From positions 8,452,601 through 8,516,600 of the forward strand of contig NC_133116.1 in NCBI RefSeq assembly GCF_022965805.1: 64,000 nucleotides of DNA, given 5' to 3'. The DNA is from Primulina eburnea. Its lineage: Eukaryota; Streptophyta; Magnoliopsida; Lamiales; Gesneriaceae. The notes under the pieces were generated by a model, which had not been told where the DNA came from, did no database searches, and saw only the letters and a program-made list of their open reading frames with translations. Below are positions 1 through 12,529 of the stretch, in pieces. The position numbers and the translations under genes are program-made. Numbering within the stretch: the stretch's first letter is position 1; each line of letters begins with the position of its first letter.

Positions 1-770
1 ACACATATATTTATTTTTTAAGTGGATCACAAATTCAATATAGAAATATATAATTATAAAAAAAAAATTGTACCACCTCTTGGCCTGGCCTGAGGCGGTG
101 GCCTCCCCGATCTCATAAAATGTCCAACCATGGGGACATGTGAGAACTCCAAAAAACACAAAATCCTTAAAAAATTGGTGATCTTTAAAACCATGAGTTT
201 CTAAAAATCGGGTGTAAAATTCCATGCTAATGAGACTGTAAAACTGACCGTTTTCCGCTTTATCAAAAGCTATAGTCGGTGGTAATGGTTCAACTCAACT
301 TTTTAAAATCGTACAACAATTAAAGTGTCACGTTTTGATTGCTCTAACAAGTAGGGATAATAATTGCACCCTAACAATCTTCATGCCAATATTGCACTCT
401 TTTCCATAAATGATAATCGAACTCATTACCTCTCTGATATCAATCGAGGACTGAACACTTTCTTTACCAATTGAGGACTGAACATTTTCTGCTTTCTAAA
501 TATATAGTTGGTAATAATTGTGCAACTCAAATATTTTAAATCGCACAACAGTTCAAACGCTATATTTCGGTTACTCGCATTTATTGTACCATAATACGGA
601 TATCTCCTTAAGGCGATTTTACCTCACACATGGTGCTTGTGGTATATGACAATTGTCTCCTAAGATATAATAACTTTCGTTTTCTAATAAGAGCACTCCA
701 AGTTAGAAAATCAGACTAACTAAAGATGTTTTCGTATTTTTTGATATGAAAAACGAAATGATATGCATCC
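1..770. other. Intergenic DNA, no gene seen
   Basis: AT-rich sequence with only short reading frames. A small imperfect direct repeat lies at about 443-490, where a phrase containing GAGGACTGAACA occurs twice about 27 bp apart. I see no coding or RNA feature. The last five bases before the next element (771-775, ATATG) are the left copy of its target-site duplication. Confidence 0.6.
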
Positions 771-775
771 ATATG

Positions 776-1562
776 TGTAGCGTCCTGAAAATTTGAAGAT
801 CTACATGAACCACATGCATACAAATTATTAAATTTCTTTGGTATTTTATTAAATTCTTTTGAAGCATAAAATGTATGTTTATTTTATTAAATTGTGTTTA
901 ATTATTTTTATACATTTTATGTATTATTATTGCATGATAGGATTTAATTCATGAAATTTTAAAAGTTCACGCACTATGATTTTTAAGATGCATTTCACAC
1001 TCGAACGAGGACAGGAGAATTTTCAAGAAAATTATTTTTATTACAAGATTAATTTTTATTAATTAATATAAGATGTTTTAAAGGTATTTTTCAAGAATTG
1101 GTATTTATTGTGTATTTTTACCCGCATGATTTTAATTTTAACGGTGCGCAAATTTTATCGAATCGGGGGACTTTTTGAGGGTTCGGCTAATATTTTCAAA
1201 AACTTTCCAACACGAATTATTTTTCGGGAGTGTGTTTGAGCTTAATGGGCCTACTTTTAAGCTTATTGGGCTTAAAACCCTTGTAAAACTTTTAAAATGC
1301 AATTTGTGGCCCATTAACTAATTATTATCTATGTAATTAAGGTCCTAAGCTCCGATTTAACCCTAAACCTAATCTTTTACTCCCCAACCAGCCGACACCC
1401 ATTCAGAATTCAATACCCCCTCGGTTTCATCACTCTCAGCTGAAGGCTCCATCGGTTTGCTCTTGTTCTTGCAAAAGAAATTCATCCGGCGTCTCCTCTT
1501 CTCGTTTTTGTTCATCGAATCATCCAGGCATGCTTTGTATCACCTTTGCTGCATCATTCACG

Positions 1563-1596
<34 letters not shown>

Positions 1597-3653
1597 GATG
1601 TGTGTATGATGCATGAAATGATTCGATCGGTCCATGAACAGGAAGGATTTCTTCGGTTTTCATCCATGTCATGCATTTCTTTTAATTGTTATTCGCGTTC
1701 TTCTCTGATTTGGTGCAAGGGGCTGCTGGGTTGTGTTGTCCAAGGGCTGTAGGCGTCGAGCTGTGTGAGGGAAGTAAGCTACTGAACCAATCGGAGAGCA
1801 GGTGAGCGTAGGAGGAACTGACCTCGTCGTGTGTGTGCGTGGGTGAGCAGATCGAGAGATTGGTAGCAGCAGCGATGCATGGTTCGATCTTGGCCAAGGA
1901 GCTGACCCACATGGGTCCGTGACAGGTCCTGGAGAGAGCTGTGAGCAGCTGGTTCAGTAATAGATCGAAGGGAGTAAGATAAAGAGGGGCTCGGTTAGTT
2001 GTTGAGCGGTTTCGGTGGTTCAACGCGGGGGTTGATTGGCTGGGCAGTAGGATTAGTTAGGATGGATCCAGGAGAGTCTTTTGGGTTCGAGGAGGGTGCC
2101 AGCTTAGCCGGTTAGGTGCTAGTCTTCCTGGTCGTGTGCTGGGATCGAAACTTGCAAGCCAAGAGAATAGGGTCTTCGGTTGCCATGGTGTAAGCGATCA
2201 TATCTACATTTGGTTTGCAAGGCAGCTTTATGCTTTGGCTGAGCTTGGTTTAGGAGGTTCATGAAGGTCATTGATGAGTCTTAAAGAATGACATATGGTG
2301 GTAGGAGAGTGGACCGAATGGTTAAGAAATTGGGGCCATGTGTTGTGATAGAATATTAATTATGGGTTGGCCGAGAATTTTGTTCCTTGCTTGACCATCA
2401 GCCGTAAGTTCAAGGGCTTGAGGATAAGGTTTTAGGACCATTATAGTGTTTTTAAAATATGATAAAAAGTTGGTAAAGTTTCGGTTAAATTTCGGTTCGA
2501 TTCGGGTTAAAACCGAGACCCCGGTCTAAGTTATAAAAAGAATCGTTTTAGTTTTGAATTTGGCTCGAGTTTATGTCTAGGGATGCTTTTAAATATGTTT
2601 TGAGACATCTTAAGGAGTTTGGTAAGCTTCGGGTCAATTTTAGAGGTCCAGGAGTAAAACGGTAAATTTTGGGTTTCTAGGGACAAAATGGTCATTTTGC
2701 AACCGGAGTGAGATTTTGGTCTTGACAGCGCCCTGAGCACAAATGTATGATATTTTAAACGTTTATGCATCATGTTTACAATTTTTAAGCAATTATGATA
2801 AATTCGGTGCATGCTTGGTTTAAATGAAAAATTATGTATATACATGCTTTTATTTAAGTGATGAATATGTTGACACGTTTTGAAGGAAGTGATTTAGTTG
2901 TGACTAACACGATGACACGATGACATGTAAGGCCCGGGCTCAGTGGGCGGGTAATGCCGTCGCTGATGACCCTCGCCGCCGGGTACCGCGGTTACACGTA
3001 GATGGATCCATCGACTGACATGATGACATGATGATACGAAAGTCACAGCTAATGAACGGAATTCAAATTAAGATTTTAACACGTATATGCTGATACGATG
3101 ATACATGCTATTACCATGTTTTGACAGGTCACAGTTACGCATACGACATGATAACATGATGAGACATGTTTTGACACGGTTACGATTTTACACGACACGC
3201 TTATGTTCATGTTTTTAAGCTCATGAAATGTATGTTGATTATGCTATTTTTCACTGTTGTGTGCTACGTATATGTACTCGTTATTACTGGTACAGGTGTG
3301 TTGAGTCTTTAGACTCACTAGGCGTGTGTGATGCAGGTGAGCATTTTGATCAGGGGACCGGAGGTGCCGAAGACTGAGTAGGCGGGCGGGATGGGCGGTG
3401 ACACGACCCGAGGACCATTGTTTTTCCGCATTTTGATTCACGTGTTTTGAGTGGAGTTGCACATTTTTGTATGTTGATGATATTACGATTTTTACACGTT
3501 TATGTTCACGTTGATTTTGGATGAAGTTAGTTATTTTCAAACTGTGTTATTCTTGTTGGCAAATAAATACAATTATTTTAAATGTTATTTTGTAATTACG
3601 AGCGAGTAAAAAAAAAAAAATGTTTCCGCACTTTTAAAATGGCAGACGTTTCA
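776..3653 (+). repeat. 5' LTR of the LARD element
   Basis: 2878 bp, starting TGTAGCG and ending GTTTCA next to the primer site. It matches 6206-9112 at an offset of 5430, or 5458 past the AT microsatellite. Small open frames inside (for example 1682-2023 minus) are copied exactly in the other LTR, but this reflects LTR youth and is no sign of protein selection. Confidence 0.93.
1565..1594. repeat. (AT)15 microsatellite in the 5' LTR
   Basis: Thirty bases of uninterrupted AT. The same site in the 3' LTR (6995-7052) has 29 units, although the rest of the LTRs is almost identical. Confidence 0.95.
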
Positions 3654-3655
3654 GT

Positions 3656-3667
3656 TGGTATCAGAGC
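3656..3667 (+). other. Primer-binding site (initiator Met tRNA type)
   Basis: TGGTATCAGAGC, complementary to the 3' end of plant initiator Met tRNA, begins 2 bp after the LTR. It would prime minus-strand DNA synthesis. Confidence 0.9.
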
Positions 3668-6167
3668 AAGGGTCCTGTATAGGGTTGTGCCACCGCCAGT
3701 TTCTGTCGCTTAGTCTTCAAGCCTCAGGTCTGTAAGTTTAAATGTTTTTAATGTTTTTAATGCTATCACCTGTCTGTTTACATGATATACGTTTTACGAG
3801 ACATGTTTACCTGTCGTTATGTTTTGAGATTAGATGCTTTAAAATGTTTATGTATGTTACGATATGAAATAAGAAATTATATGATTTTCTTGCATGCTGG
3901 TTTTGTGGTGAAATTGGACATAAATAAGAATTTTGCTATTGGGCATTGGGAAATGTTGAAAATGATTTATCTATCTTAATTTTTGGGTCAACAGTACTGA
4001 TGTCCTCCTTATGGGTCATAAGTTAATCTTGAAAATTATGAATATTTTTTTTGGGACTTGTAGAATATCTAATAAATTACTGATGGTTCGTGGTTGTAGT
4101 TGAATTAATTTTTGAGGATTCCGTGTAAGGATTAATGATTCGAAAACTACGACTATATTTGGAAATATAAAAACGTAGAATTTATTTAGGATGAGTGCTC
4201 TACCTAGTGGGGCCTAAGGATTGAATAGCATGAATTGAGAATTTTGAGGACCTACTTGTAATAATCATTAATTGAGGACCTAAGTGCAAAAAAAAAAAAA
4301 ATTCTAAGAGACTATTTTCAAAATCACCAAACTTTGGGATTAAATTTTTAGTTTCGAGAATTTTAAGGTTTAAGGAGACTAAGTCGAAAATTTTGTGTGG
4401 ACGAAAATGAAAATTTCGAAGAATTGTAGGGCCAAAAATATAATTGTTGAGAACTTTAAGGGCGACATCGCATATTCTGGAAATTTTGAGGATTAAATCC
4501 TAACTTTGAGGAACACTTGGGTTAAACCAGTAATATTTCGAGGTTATGAGAAATGATTTTGGGTCTAATAAGCTTAAAATTATTGAACTTTATGTTACGA
4601 GAAACATATAAAATGGAATTAAGAACGCCAAAAACTTATGAGTAATTGCGGAATTCTTGAAATTAAGGACAAATTGGTTAATGTTTGAGGAAATTAAGAA
4701 GTAACGTTGCAATTTTAAGAAATTTGGAGGACTAGTTTAGCAGTAAGTGAGAATTGAAGGGTTTAAATTATAGGAATTTTCGGTGATTTAGGCTTGAAGG
4801 ATATTTAGAACCTTTAGATATCTGGGTTATAATGTTATAAAGAATGGTAAACAAGGACATTGTAGAATGAATCAATATTGGACTTGGAAATTTAAGCGCG
4901 AGTGAATTAATGTGGCAAATTAAAAATTAAAGTGATGACAATTTAAGGTAAAGTTGATCGGTTAGCTAAGTTATAAGAATAGACATGGAGTTAGCAAAGT
5001 TTTGGGAATTTAAGTTTGATGTAGCATAAGTTTAATCATAACCTTAAGAGTCAAAAATTATACATGTGTCAGGGTAAAAATTATTTTTGGTATGACTGAT
5101 GGCTATGGTATTTGTTAGACGAATGTAAGAGATAAGGTAGACACCGTGTCTTCAGGAATTTTGAAAGTCGTTAAGAAACTTGTGACTAAGCGGATATGTA
5201 TGTTGGGATTATACTAACTAATACTACTTCTGTTGCGTAAGCTAAAATTTTTTTAAGTTTATGAGATAGGCGTTCATACAAAAATTTTAGGTGGAATAAA
5301 AACAAAAAGGAATTATTTATGTTAAGCATAGGTTACCAAGGAATGAATGTTAAGGTTTTTATCGAGGAAGAAATCTAAAATCGTGATATGGGGATTCTAG
5401 AGCTCTATGGGCTAAAAGCGAAGTTGATTTATTAGAGTTAGCATAATGCTACAATGAGATGATTTATTAAGTTTTATACGCTAGAATTAATTAAGCATTA
5501 AGAATACGTAAGAATGCGATATTCGTTCCAATGAGGAAAGTTCAAGGGTCTTAGGCCTCAACTATATTGTAATTAGAAAGGAAATAGTTTAAGCATGTGA
5601 TTGATGCTAGAAGGGTTTCGTTAATTAGGTAGAAGATCGATAGTGTACATTTGAGTTTTATGGATTAACTCTACTCGAATTTAAAGATTTGAAATAATTT
5701 AATAATTGGGAAATACTTGTAAATAGTTAAGTTGTGTGAGTTGGGACCGTAAGATAAAGATTTGATTCAAGGATCTTAGGCTAATTTTTATGGAATTGAG
5801 ATAAGGTTTAACTTTTAAGTGTATTACCGAGTATAGAAGTTGATCAGTAATTTTGGTGTTAAGGGTCTTTAAGTTGAACTGCATAAAGGCTAATATAATA
5901 GGTCGATGAACATTATGGGTATAGTATAAGAAAATTAAAGTGCGATAAGTTTTGACATCCATTTCTAGTATGAGGAATTGTGAGAAAGTCAAAATTTGAG
6001 GTCTTAGTAAAATAGAACTAAGTCACCGTAGGTCGTTATAAGTTGAGTTTCGCAAACGAGGATTTAGAAGGTTGAGTTAATCGGGACCGAGGAAACATAA
6101 GGACACCTTAAAAATGTATTATTTTATCAGAGTAGCGCCGCGGAAGTGTGGATTATTAAGAATATGC
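3668..6167 (+). other. Non-coding interior of the LARD element
   Basis: About 2.5 kb without gag, protease, integrase or reverse transcriptase. The + strand is purine-rich. The longest frames are under 100 codons (3782-3979 plus, 5699-5992 minus) and show no recognisable domain. It probably serves only as packaged RNA spacer, but I cannot exclude structured RNA. Confidence 0.75.
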
Positions 6168-6187
6168 GAATTTCGGGGACGAAATTC
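6168..6187 (+). promoter_or_regulatory. Perfect 8-bp hairpin with GGGA loop before the polypurine tract
   Basis: GAATTTCG (6168-6175) and CGAAATTC (6180-6187) are perfect inverted arms around GGGA, a GNRA-type tetraloop if transcribed. It ends 18 bp before the 3' LTR. A second element in this window has the same loop at the same place with two compensated pair changes (54966-54985). Confidence 0.75.
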
Positions 6188-6192
6188 CATTT

Positions 6193-6205
6193 AAGGGGGG
6201 GAGAT
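6193..6205 (+). other. Polypurine tract
   Basis: AAGGGGGGGAGAT directly precedes the 3' LTR at 6206. It is the expected primer for plus-strand synthesis. Confidence 0.9.
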
Positions 6206-6992
6206 TGTAGCGTCCTGAAAATTTGAAGATCTACATGAACCACATGCATACAAATTATTAAATTTCTTTGGTATTTTATTAAATTCTTTTAAAGCATAAA
6301 ATGTATGTTTATTTTATTAAATTGTGTTTAATTATTTTTATACATTTTATGTATTATTATTGCATGATAGGATTTAATTCATGAAATTTTAAAAGTTCAC
6401 GCACTATGATTTTTAAGATGCATTTCACACTCGAACGAGGACAGGAGAATTTTCAAGAAAATTATTTTTATTACAAGATTAATTTTTATTAATTAATATA
6501 AGATGTTTTAAAGGTATTTTTCAAGAATTGGTATTTATTGTGTATTTTTACCCGCATGATTTTAATTTTAACGGTGCGCAAATTTTATCGAATCGGGGGA
6601 CTTTTTGAGGGTTCGGCTAATATTTTCAAAAACTTTCCAACACGAATTATTTTTCGGGAGTGTGTTTGAGCTTAATGGGCCTACTTTTAAGCTTATTGGG
6701 CTTAAAACCCTTGTAAAACTTTTAAAATGCAATTTGTGGCCCATTAACTAATTATTATCTATGTAATTAAGGTCCTAAGCTCCGATTTAACCCTAAACCT
6801 AATCTTTTACTCCCCAACCAGCCGACACCCATTCAGAATTCAATACCCCCTCGGTTTCATCACTCTCAGCTGAAGGCTCCATCGGTTTGCTCTTGTTCTT
6901 GCAAAAGAAATTCATCCGGCGTCTCCTCTTCTCGTTTTTGTTCATCGAATCATCCAGGCATGCTTTGTATCACCTTTGCTGCATCATTCACG

Positions 6993-7054
<62 letters not shown>

Positions 7055-9112
7055 GATGTGTGTATGATGCATGAAATGATTCGATCGGTCCATGAACAGG
7101 AAGGATTTCTTCGGTTTTCATCCATGTCATGCATTTCTTTTAATTGTTATTCGCGTTCTTCTCTGATTTGGTGCAAGGGGCTGCTGGGTTGTGTTGTCCA
7201 AGGGCTGTAGGCGTCGAGCTGTGTGAGGGAAGTAAGCTACTGAACCAATCGGAGAGCAGGTGAGCGTAGGAGGAACTGACCTCGTCGTGTGTGTGCGTGG
7301 GTGAGCAGATCGAGAGATTGGTAGCAGCAGCGATGCATGGTTCGATCTTGGCCAAGGAGCTGACCCACATGGGTCCGTGACAGGTCCTGGAGAGAGCTGT
7401 GAGCAGCTGGTTCAGTAATAGATCGAAGGGAGTAAGATAAAGAGGGGCTCGGTTAGTTGTTGAGCGGTTTCGGTGGTTCAACGCGGGGGTTGATTGGCTG
7501 GGCAGTAGGATTAGTTAGGATGGATCCAGGAGAGTCTTTTGGGTTCGAGGAGGGTGCCAGCTTAGCCGGTTAGGTGCTAGTCTTCCTGGTCGTGTGCTGG
7601 GATCGAAACTTGCAAGCCAAGAGAATAGGGTCTTCGGTTGCCATGGTGTAAGCGATCATATCTACATTTGGTTTGCAAGGCAGCTTTATGCTTTGGCTGA
7701 GCTTGGTTTAGGAGGTTCATGAAGGTCATTGATGAGTCTTAAAGAATGACATATGGTGGTAGGAGAGTGGACCGAATGGTTAAGAAATTGGGGCCATGTG
7801 TTGTGATAGAATATTAATTATGGGTTGGCCGAGAATTTTGTTCCTTGCTTGACCATCAGCCGTAAGTTCAAGGGCTTGAGGATAAGGTTTTAGGACCATT
7901 ATAGTGTTTTTAAAATATGATAAAAAGTTGGTAAAGTTTCGGTTAAATTTCGGTTCGATTCGGGTTAAAACCGAGACCCCGGTCTAAGTTATAAAAAGAA
8001 TCGTTTTAGTTTTGAATTTGGCTCGAGTTTATGTCTAGGGATGCTTTTAAATATGTTTTGAGACATCTTAAGGAGTTTGGTAAGCTTCGGGTCAATTTTA
8101 GAGGTCCAGGAGTAAAACGGTAAATTTTGGGTTTCTAGGGACAAAATGGTCATTTTGCAACCGGAGTGAGATTTTGGTCTTGACAGCGCCCTGAGCACAA
8201 ATGTATGATATTTTAAACGTTTATGCATCATGTTTACAATTTTTAAGCAATTATGATAAATTCGGTGCATGCTTGGTTTAAATGAAAAATTATGTATATA
8301 CATGCTTTTATTTAAGTGATGAATATGTTGACACGTTTTGAAGGAAGTGATTTAGTTGTGACTAACACGATGACACGATGACATGTAAGGCCCGGGCTCA
8401 GTGGGCGGGTAATGCCGTCGCTGATGACCCTCGCCACCGGGTACCGCGGTTACACGTAGATGGATCCATCGACTGACATGATGACATGATGATACGAAAG
8501 TCACAGCTAATGAACGGAATTCAAATTAAGATTTTAACACGTATATGCTGATACGATGATACATGCTATTACCATGTTTTGACAGGTCACAGTTACGCAT
8601 ACGACATGATAACATGATGAGACATGTTTTGACACGGTTACGATTTTACACGACACGCTTATGTTCATGTTTTTAAGCTCATGAAATGTATGTTGATTAT
8701 GCTATTTTTCACTGTTGTGTGCTACGTATATGTACTCGTTATTACTGGTACAGGTGTGTTGAGTCTTTAGACTCACTAGGCGTGTGTGATGCAGGTGAGC
8801 ATTTTGATCAGGGGACCGGAGGTGCCGAAGACTGAGTAGGCGGGCGGGATGGGCGGTGACACGACCCGAGGACCATTGTTTTTCCGCATTTTGATTCACG
8901 TGTTTTGAGTGGAGTTGCACATTTTTGTATGTTGATGATATTACGATTTTTACACGTTTATGTTCACGTTGATTTTGGATGAAGTTAGTTATTTTCAAAC
9001 TGTGTTATTCTTGTTGGCAAATAAATACAATTATTTTAAATGTTATTTTGTAATTACGAGCGAGTAAAAAAAAAAAAAAATGTTTCCGCACTTTTAAAAT
9101 GGGGACGTTTCA
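6206..9112 (+). repeat. 3' LTR of the LARD element
   Basis: 2907 bp, 29 bp longer than the 5' LTR, almost entirely because of the AT microsatellite. It ends CA at 9112 and is followed by the ATATG duplication. Confidence 0.93.
6995..7052. repeat. (AT)29 microsatellite in the 3' LTR
   Basis: Fifty-eight bases of AT, 28 bp longer than in the sister LTR at 1565-1594. Confidence 0.95.
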
Positions 9113-9117
9113 ATATG

Positions 9118-9438
9118 TGTATTGGACGAATATCTACGTATTTTCGAAATTTAAGTTGTGTTAAAAAACTTCCATTCTGATACGAGATCTATTTATAACA
9201 CTCCAAGGGTTGGAGCGACCTTTTGGCGAATTGTTGTATCCCTAATTAAGATGGTATTCAATATGATCCATCAGATTTCATCTCATCTAATGAGTCACAA
9301 TAATTGGACCATATCTTTTCACGAGAATGAATCTGATGCGTCCATCTTTAGAACAATGAATCATATCGCACTCTTACTGGATTATCACATCCACTCATGG
9401 AATCCCTCATTAGATCTGTTAGATCTGATCTGGCAGTT
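9118..9438. other. Spacer between two retrotransposons, no gene seen
   Basis: About 320 bp of unique-looking DNA. A 102-codon frame crosses it (9158-9466) but runs into the neighbouring LTR and resembles no family I know. Its last bases (9439-9443, CAAAT) are the Copia target duplication. Confidence 0.6.
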
Positions 9439-9443
9439 CAAAT

Positions 9444-10195
9444 TGTTGGATAATTTTGTTGCTTAATGAATGAAAAATAAGAAAATTAATCAATGTGTTT
9501 GATTGGAAAAATTTGAGACGAAGAACGAAGCTTAATGAACGAATATTAAGTTCGCTGGCTCTAAATTAAACTCTAAACGATTTGATCGAATGTTGAAAGA
9601 ACTTCAAACGAGTAGTCGAAATATATAGGGGAAGGAAACCGAATTAAAAAAATCGGTGAATAGTAGCAGGAGTGCATGTGCGCGCGCTTGCCAGTAGCAA
9701 GCGCGCACCCACACACGGATTTGCGCATAGGTGCGCTCGCTCTCGACAGACAGCACGCGTGCGCACAGAACGCGCCCACATGCCTCCCTTCAGATTTTCT
9801 GGCATTGTTTCATTTCTTGGTATTGTTTGATGATTGTGGTCAGTTACAATGGTCAAGGGACACCCCTATGAATGAAAGATCATGTCTTTTCACATGAATA
9901 ACATTAAATGTTTGTTTATTGAAAATCGAAAACACATAATTTCATTTGCATATTGTTATTCTTCCTTCTTCAACAAGAGAGAGTTCCATTCACGTTCTTG
10001 TTATTGAACTTGGATATTTAAGTGCTCATTATCCAAGAGTTGTAGTTGTATCTTTAGAGAATATTGCCACAAAACTTTAGCACATTGTGAGGGGTAAATT
10101 CTTCTTCAAGAGAAAGTGTTCAACACTTGCCTCTACAAGCCATTTTCATTTTTTCTTCTTGTTTTTCCTATCAAATTTCAATCCATCAAACAAAA
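9444..10195 (+). repeat. 5' LTR of the deleted Copia element
   Basis: Begins TGTTGGATAATTTTG. Pairs with 12530-13279. A TATA-like AATATATAG lies near 9619, followed by a GC-rich core at 9676-9785 that differs strongly from the sister LTR. The 3' end is placed by alignment and by the TSD of the sister LTR. Confidence 0.88.
9682..9706. repeat. Perfect 10-bp inverted repeat, 5-nt loop, in the LTR GC core
   Basis: GCGCGCTTGC (9682-9691) and GCAAGCGCGC (9697-9706) flank CAGTA. It is absent in this form from the 3' LTR, which has a different imperfect hairpin at about 12807-12832. Confidence 0.85.
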
Positions 10196-10276
10196 ATCTT
10201 AAGAAGAATTTGATATTTTTAATCACTTTCAAGGAGAATCTCAATGACATAATCATCTACAACATAACATGAAACC

Positions 10277-10436
10277 GTTGCACTAGGAGAGAAACCAGAA
10301 AATTTTTCTGGTGCAGATTTCAAAAGATGGCAACAAAAGATACTCTTTTATCTCACAACCTTGAGTTTGTCAAGGTTCTTGAAGGAGGATCCTCTGACCA
10401 TTGCTGAAAATGAGACTTACACCATTGGAAGGCTCT
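10277..10436 (+). pseudogene. gag: Copia gag N-terminal fragment
   Basis: A frame of about 53 codons encodes a UBN2-type Copia Gag start, with the recognisable phrase GADFKRWQQK and then an LFYLTTL-like helix. It ends in an in-frame stop just after a deletion junction at about 10430-10440, where Gag sequence gives way to the linker before reverse transcriptase. The capsid core and zinc knuckle are gone, so no functional Gag can be made. Confidence 0.75.
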
Positions 10437-10439
10437 TAA

Positions 10440-12064
10440 AAGGCGCAAGAGCCAAAAAGAAGTAAAAAGGCTGGAATCTCAAAGTCTTTTGGTCCAAACT
10501 TCCATACTTTTATGTTGGAGAATGAATCAAAAGACATACAAGATGCTCTGGCTAGCCCTGAAGCTTCATATTGGAAAGAAGCCATCAACGCTGAAATGGA
10601 TCCCATTTTGCAAAACCATACTTGGGAACTAGTGGATCTTCCACCAGGTACCAAGCCATTGGGATGCAAATTGATATTGAAAAGGAAAACTAGAATTGAT
10701 GGAAGTATTGAAAAATACAAAGTCAAGCTTGTGGCCAAAGGCTATAGACAAAGAGAAGGTCATGATTTCTTCGACACGTATTCACCAATTTTAAGAATAA
10801 CATCCATTCATGTGCTCATTGCCATTGCAACTTTGCATAACCTTGAGATACATCAAACGGATGTCAAAATATCATTCTTAAATGGTGAACTTGAAGAAGA
10901 AATATATATGCAGCAACCTGAAGGCTTCATAGTTAAAGAACAAGAAAGAAAGGTTTGTCGTTTAATTAAGTCATTATACAGACTTAAACAAGAGCTCAAG
11001 CAGTGTCACGACAAATTTGACAGGGTAGTATTGTTAAATGGATTTAAGATTAATAAGTGTGACAAATGTGTTTATATTAAAGACACTCGAGAATCTTATG
11101 TGATAGTATGTCTATATGTGGATGACATGATAATAATGGGGAATAGCCAAGAGGTAATTAAGGGTACGAAGAAAATGTTGACAAAACATTTTGATATGAA
11201 AGATATGGGTATTGCTGATGTAATTCTAGGGATTAAAATCTTTAGAACTCCAGAAGCAATAGTCCTATCTCAGTCTCATTATGTAGAAACAGCGTTGAAG
11301 AAGTTTAAAGCTTATGACTCTACCCCAGTAAAAAAGCCTTTAGATGTGAATGTCCATTTGGCGAAGAATCGTGGAGAACCAGTTTTCCAAATGGAATACT
11401 TCAGAATTATTGGAAGCCTTATGTACATCACTAACTGTACTAGACCTGACATCTCTTGTGCAGTTAACAAATTAAGTCAGTTTACATTAACCCTAGTGAT
11501 GCACACTGGAAGGCATTGACAAGGGTGTTTAGATATTTAAAGCAAACCTCAGAATATGGATTAAATTACACAAATTATCCTGCAGTACTTGAAGGATACA
11601 GTGATGTAAATTGGATTTCTAGCACCAAGGACTCCAAATCCACCAGCGGATATGTATTTAGCATTGGTGGAGGAGCAGTCTCTTGAAGGTCATCGAAACG
11701 AACTTACATTACTAGATCTACTATGGAATCAGTGTTCAAAGTGCTAGATAAAACTGCAGAAAAAGCTGAATGGTTTCGCAACTTTCTAGATGACATTCCG
11801 TGTTGGACAAGTCCAATGCCAGCAATATTGATACATTGCAACAGTAAGTCAGCAATCGCAAGGGCACAAAACAGTATGTACAACGGAAAGTCTAGACACA
11901 TTCGTCGAAGACATAATACTGTGCGACACTTGATCTATATTGGAGTTATATCCGCTGATTATATTAAATCAAAGGATAACTTAGCGGATCCGCTTACAAA
12001 AGCATTAAATAGAGATCAAATGTACTGTTTGTCAAGACGAATGTGTTTAAAACCTACCAAATAA
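10440..12064 (+). pseudogene. pol: Copia pol fragment: reverse transcriptase and RNase H
   Basis: A long frame (from about 10440; first Met at 10512, 335 codons to 11519) is an RVT_2-type Copia reverse transcriptase. Counting from Met 10512, the QTDVK Asp is about residue 117 and the catalytic YVDD is at 202-205, both intact. A frameshift near 11510 moves the connection domain to another frame, and a Trp-to-stop change (TGA near 11686) interrupts it. The RNase H tail continues at 11723-12064 with a degraded SKSAIARAQN motif and ends at a stop. Protease and integrase are deleted. It is the most complete reverse transcriptase catalytic site in the window, but is not functional as it stands. Confidence 0.88.
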
Positions 12065-12529
12065 AGTTTTCATAGTGGCAACCCAACTTGTTGATTGGAG
12101 ATCTCAAGATCTTGGTTCAATGGGACAACTAATTTATGAGATACCCTTTTGATGATTCCGTAGCTTGCAAAAGTGGGGTAAGTAGGATACCCTTTTTACA
12201 AGGAGATCACCTATGTATGTGTGAGGACGGGCCGCCTCGATGAAACACGTATGAAGCCAAGATGTGTTCCATGGCCAAAACGGACACAACTGATAAAACA
12301 AAATGGAAATGGAAGGAAGGTTATCATGTGGGTATAGTTGTCTGGGTTTACATGAACCGCCAAGAAGTTCAAGACATCAAGTTCATTTCGTGGCTTAGTA
12401 AATCCGATTGTATTCCACTAGGGAAGGTTCAAAGCCAAAAGTCAGCTCTCCTAAAGCGATAATTTTTTGTATATACTCTCTCTTATGCATCACGAGCATT
12501 CATGAATTAATTTCATTCATGTGGGGGAT

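Larger units (their letters stand above)
776..9112 (+). mobile_element. Complete LARD-like LTR retrotransposon, Gypsy-type ends, TSD ATATG
   Basis: Two LTRs of about 2.9 kb (776-3653 and 6206-9112) flank a 2552-bp interior and are bounded by the 5-bp duplication ATATG (771-775 and 9113-9117). LTRs begin TG and end CA. An initiator-Met tRNA primer site and a G-rich polypurine tract are in the expected places. The interior has no gag or pol frame, the definition of a large retrotransposon derivative that needs enzymes in trans. The GGGGACGAAAT phrase before the polypurine tract is typical of plant Gypsy elements. I found only two base substitutions between the LTRs (861 versus 6291; 2978 versus 8436), plus a microsatellite change, a 2-bp poly-A change and a small difference near the 3' end, so the insertion is recent. 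Confidence 0.93.

Noticed and set aside
1682..2023. 113-codon minus frame conserved exactly at 7140-7481
   Set aside because: Inside the LARD LTRs, which are nearly identical throughout; no domain, and conservation is due to youth.
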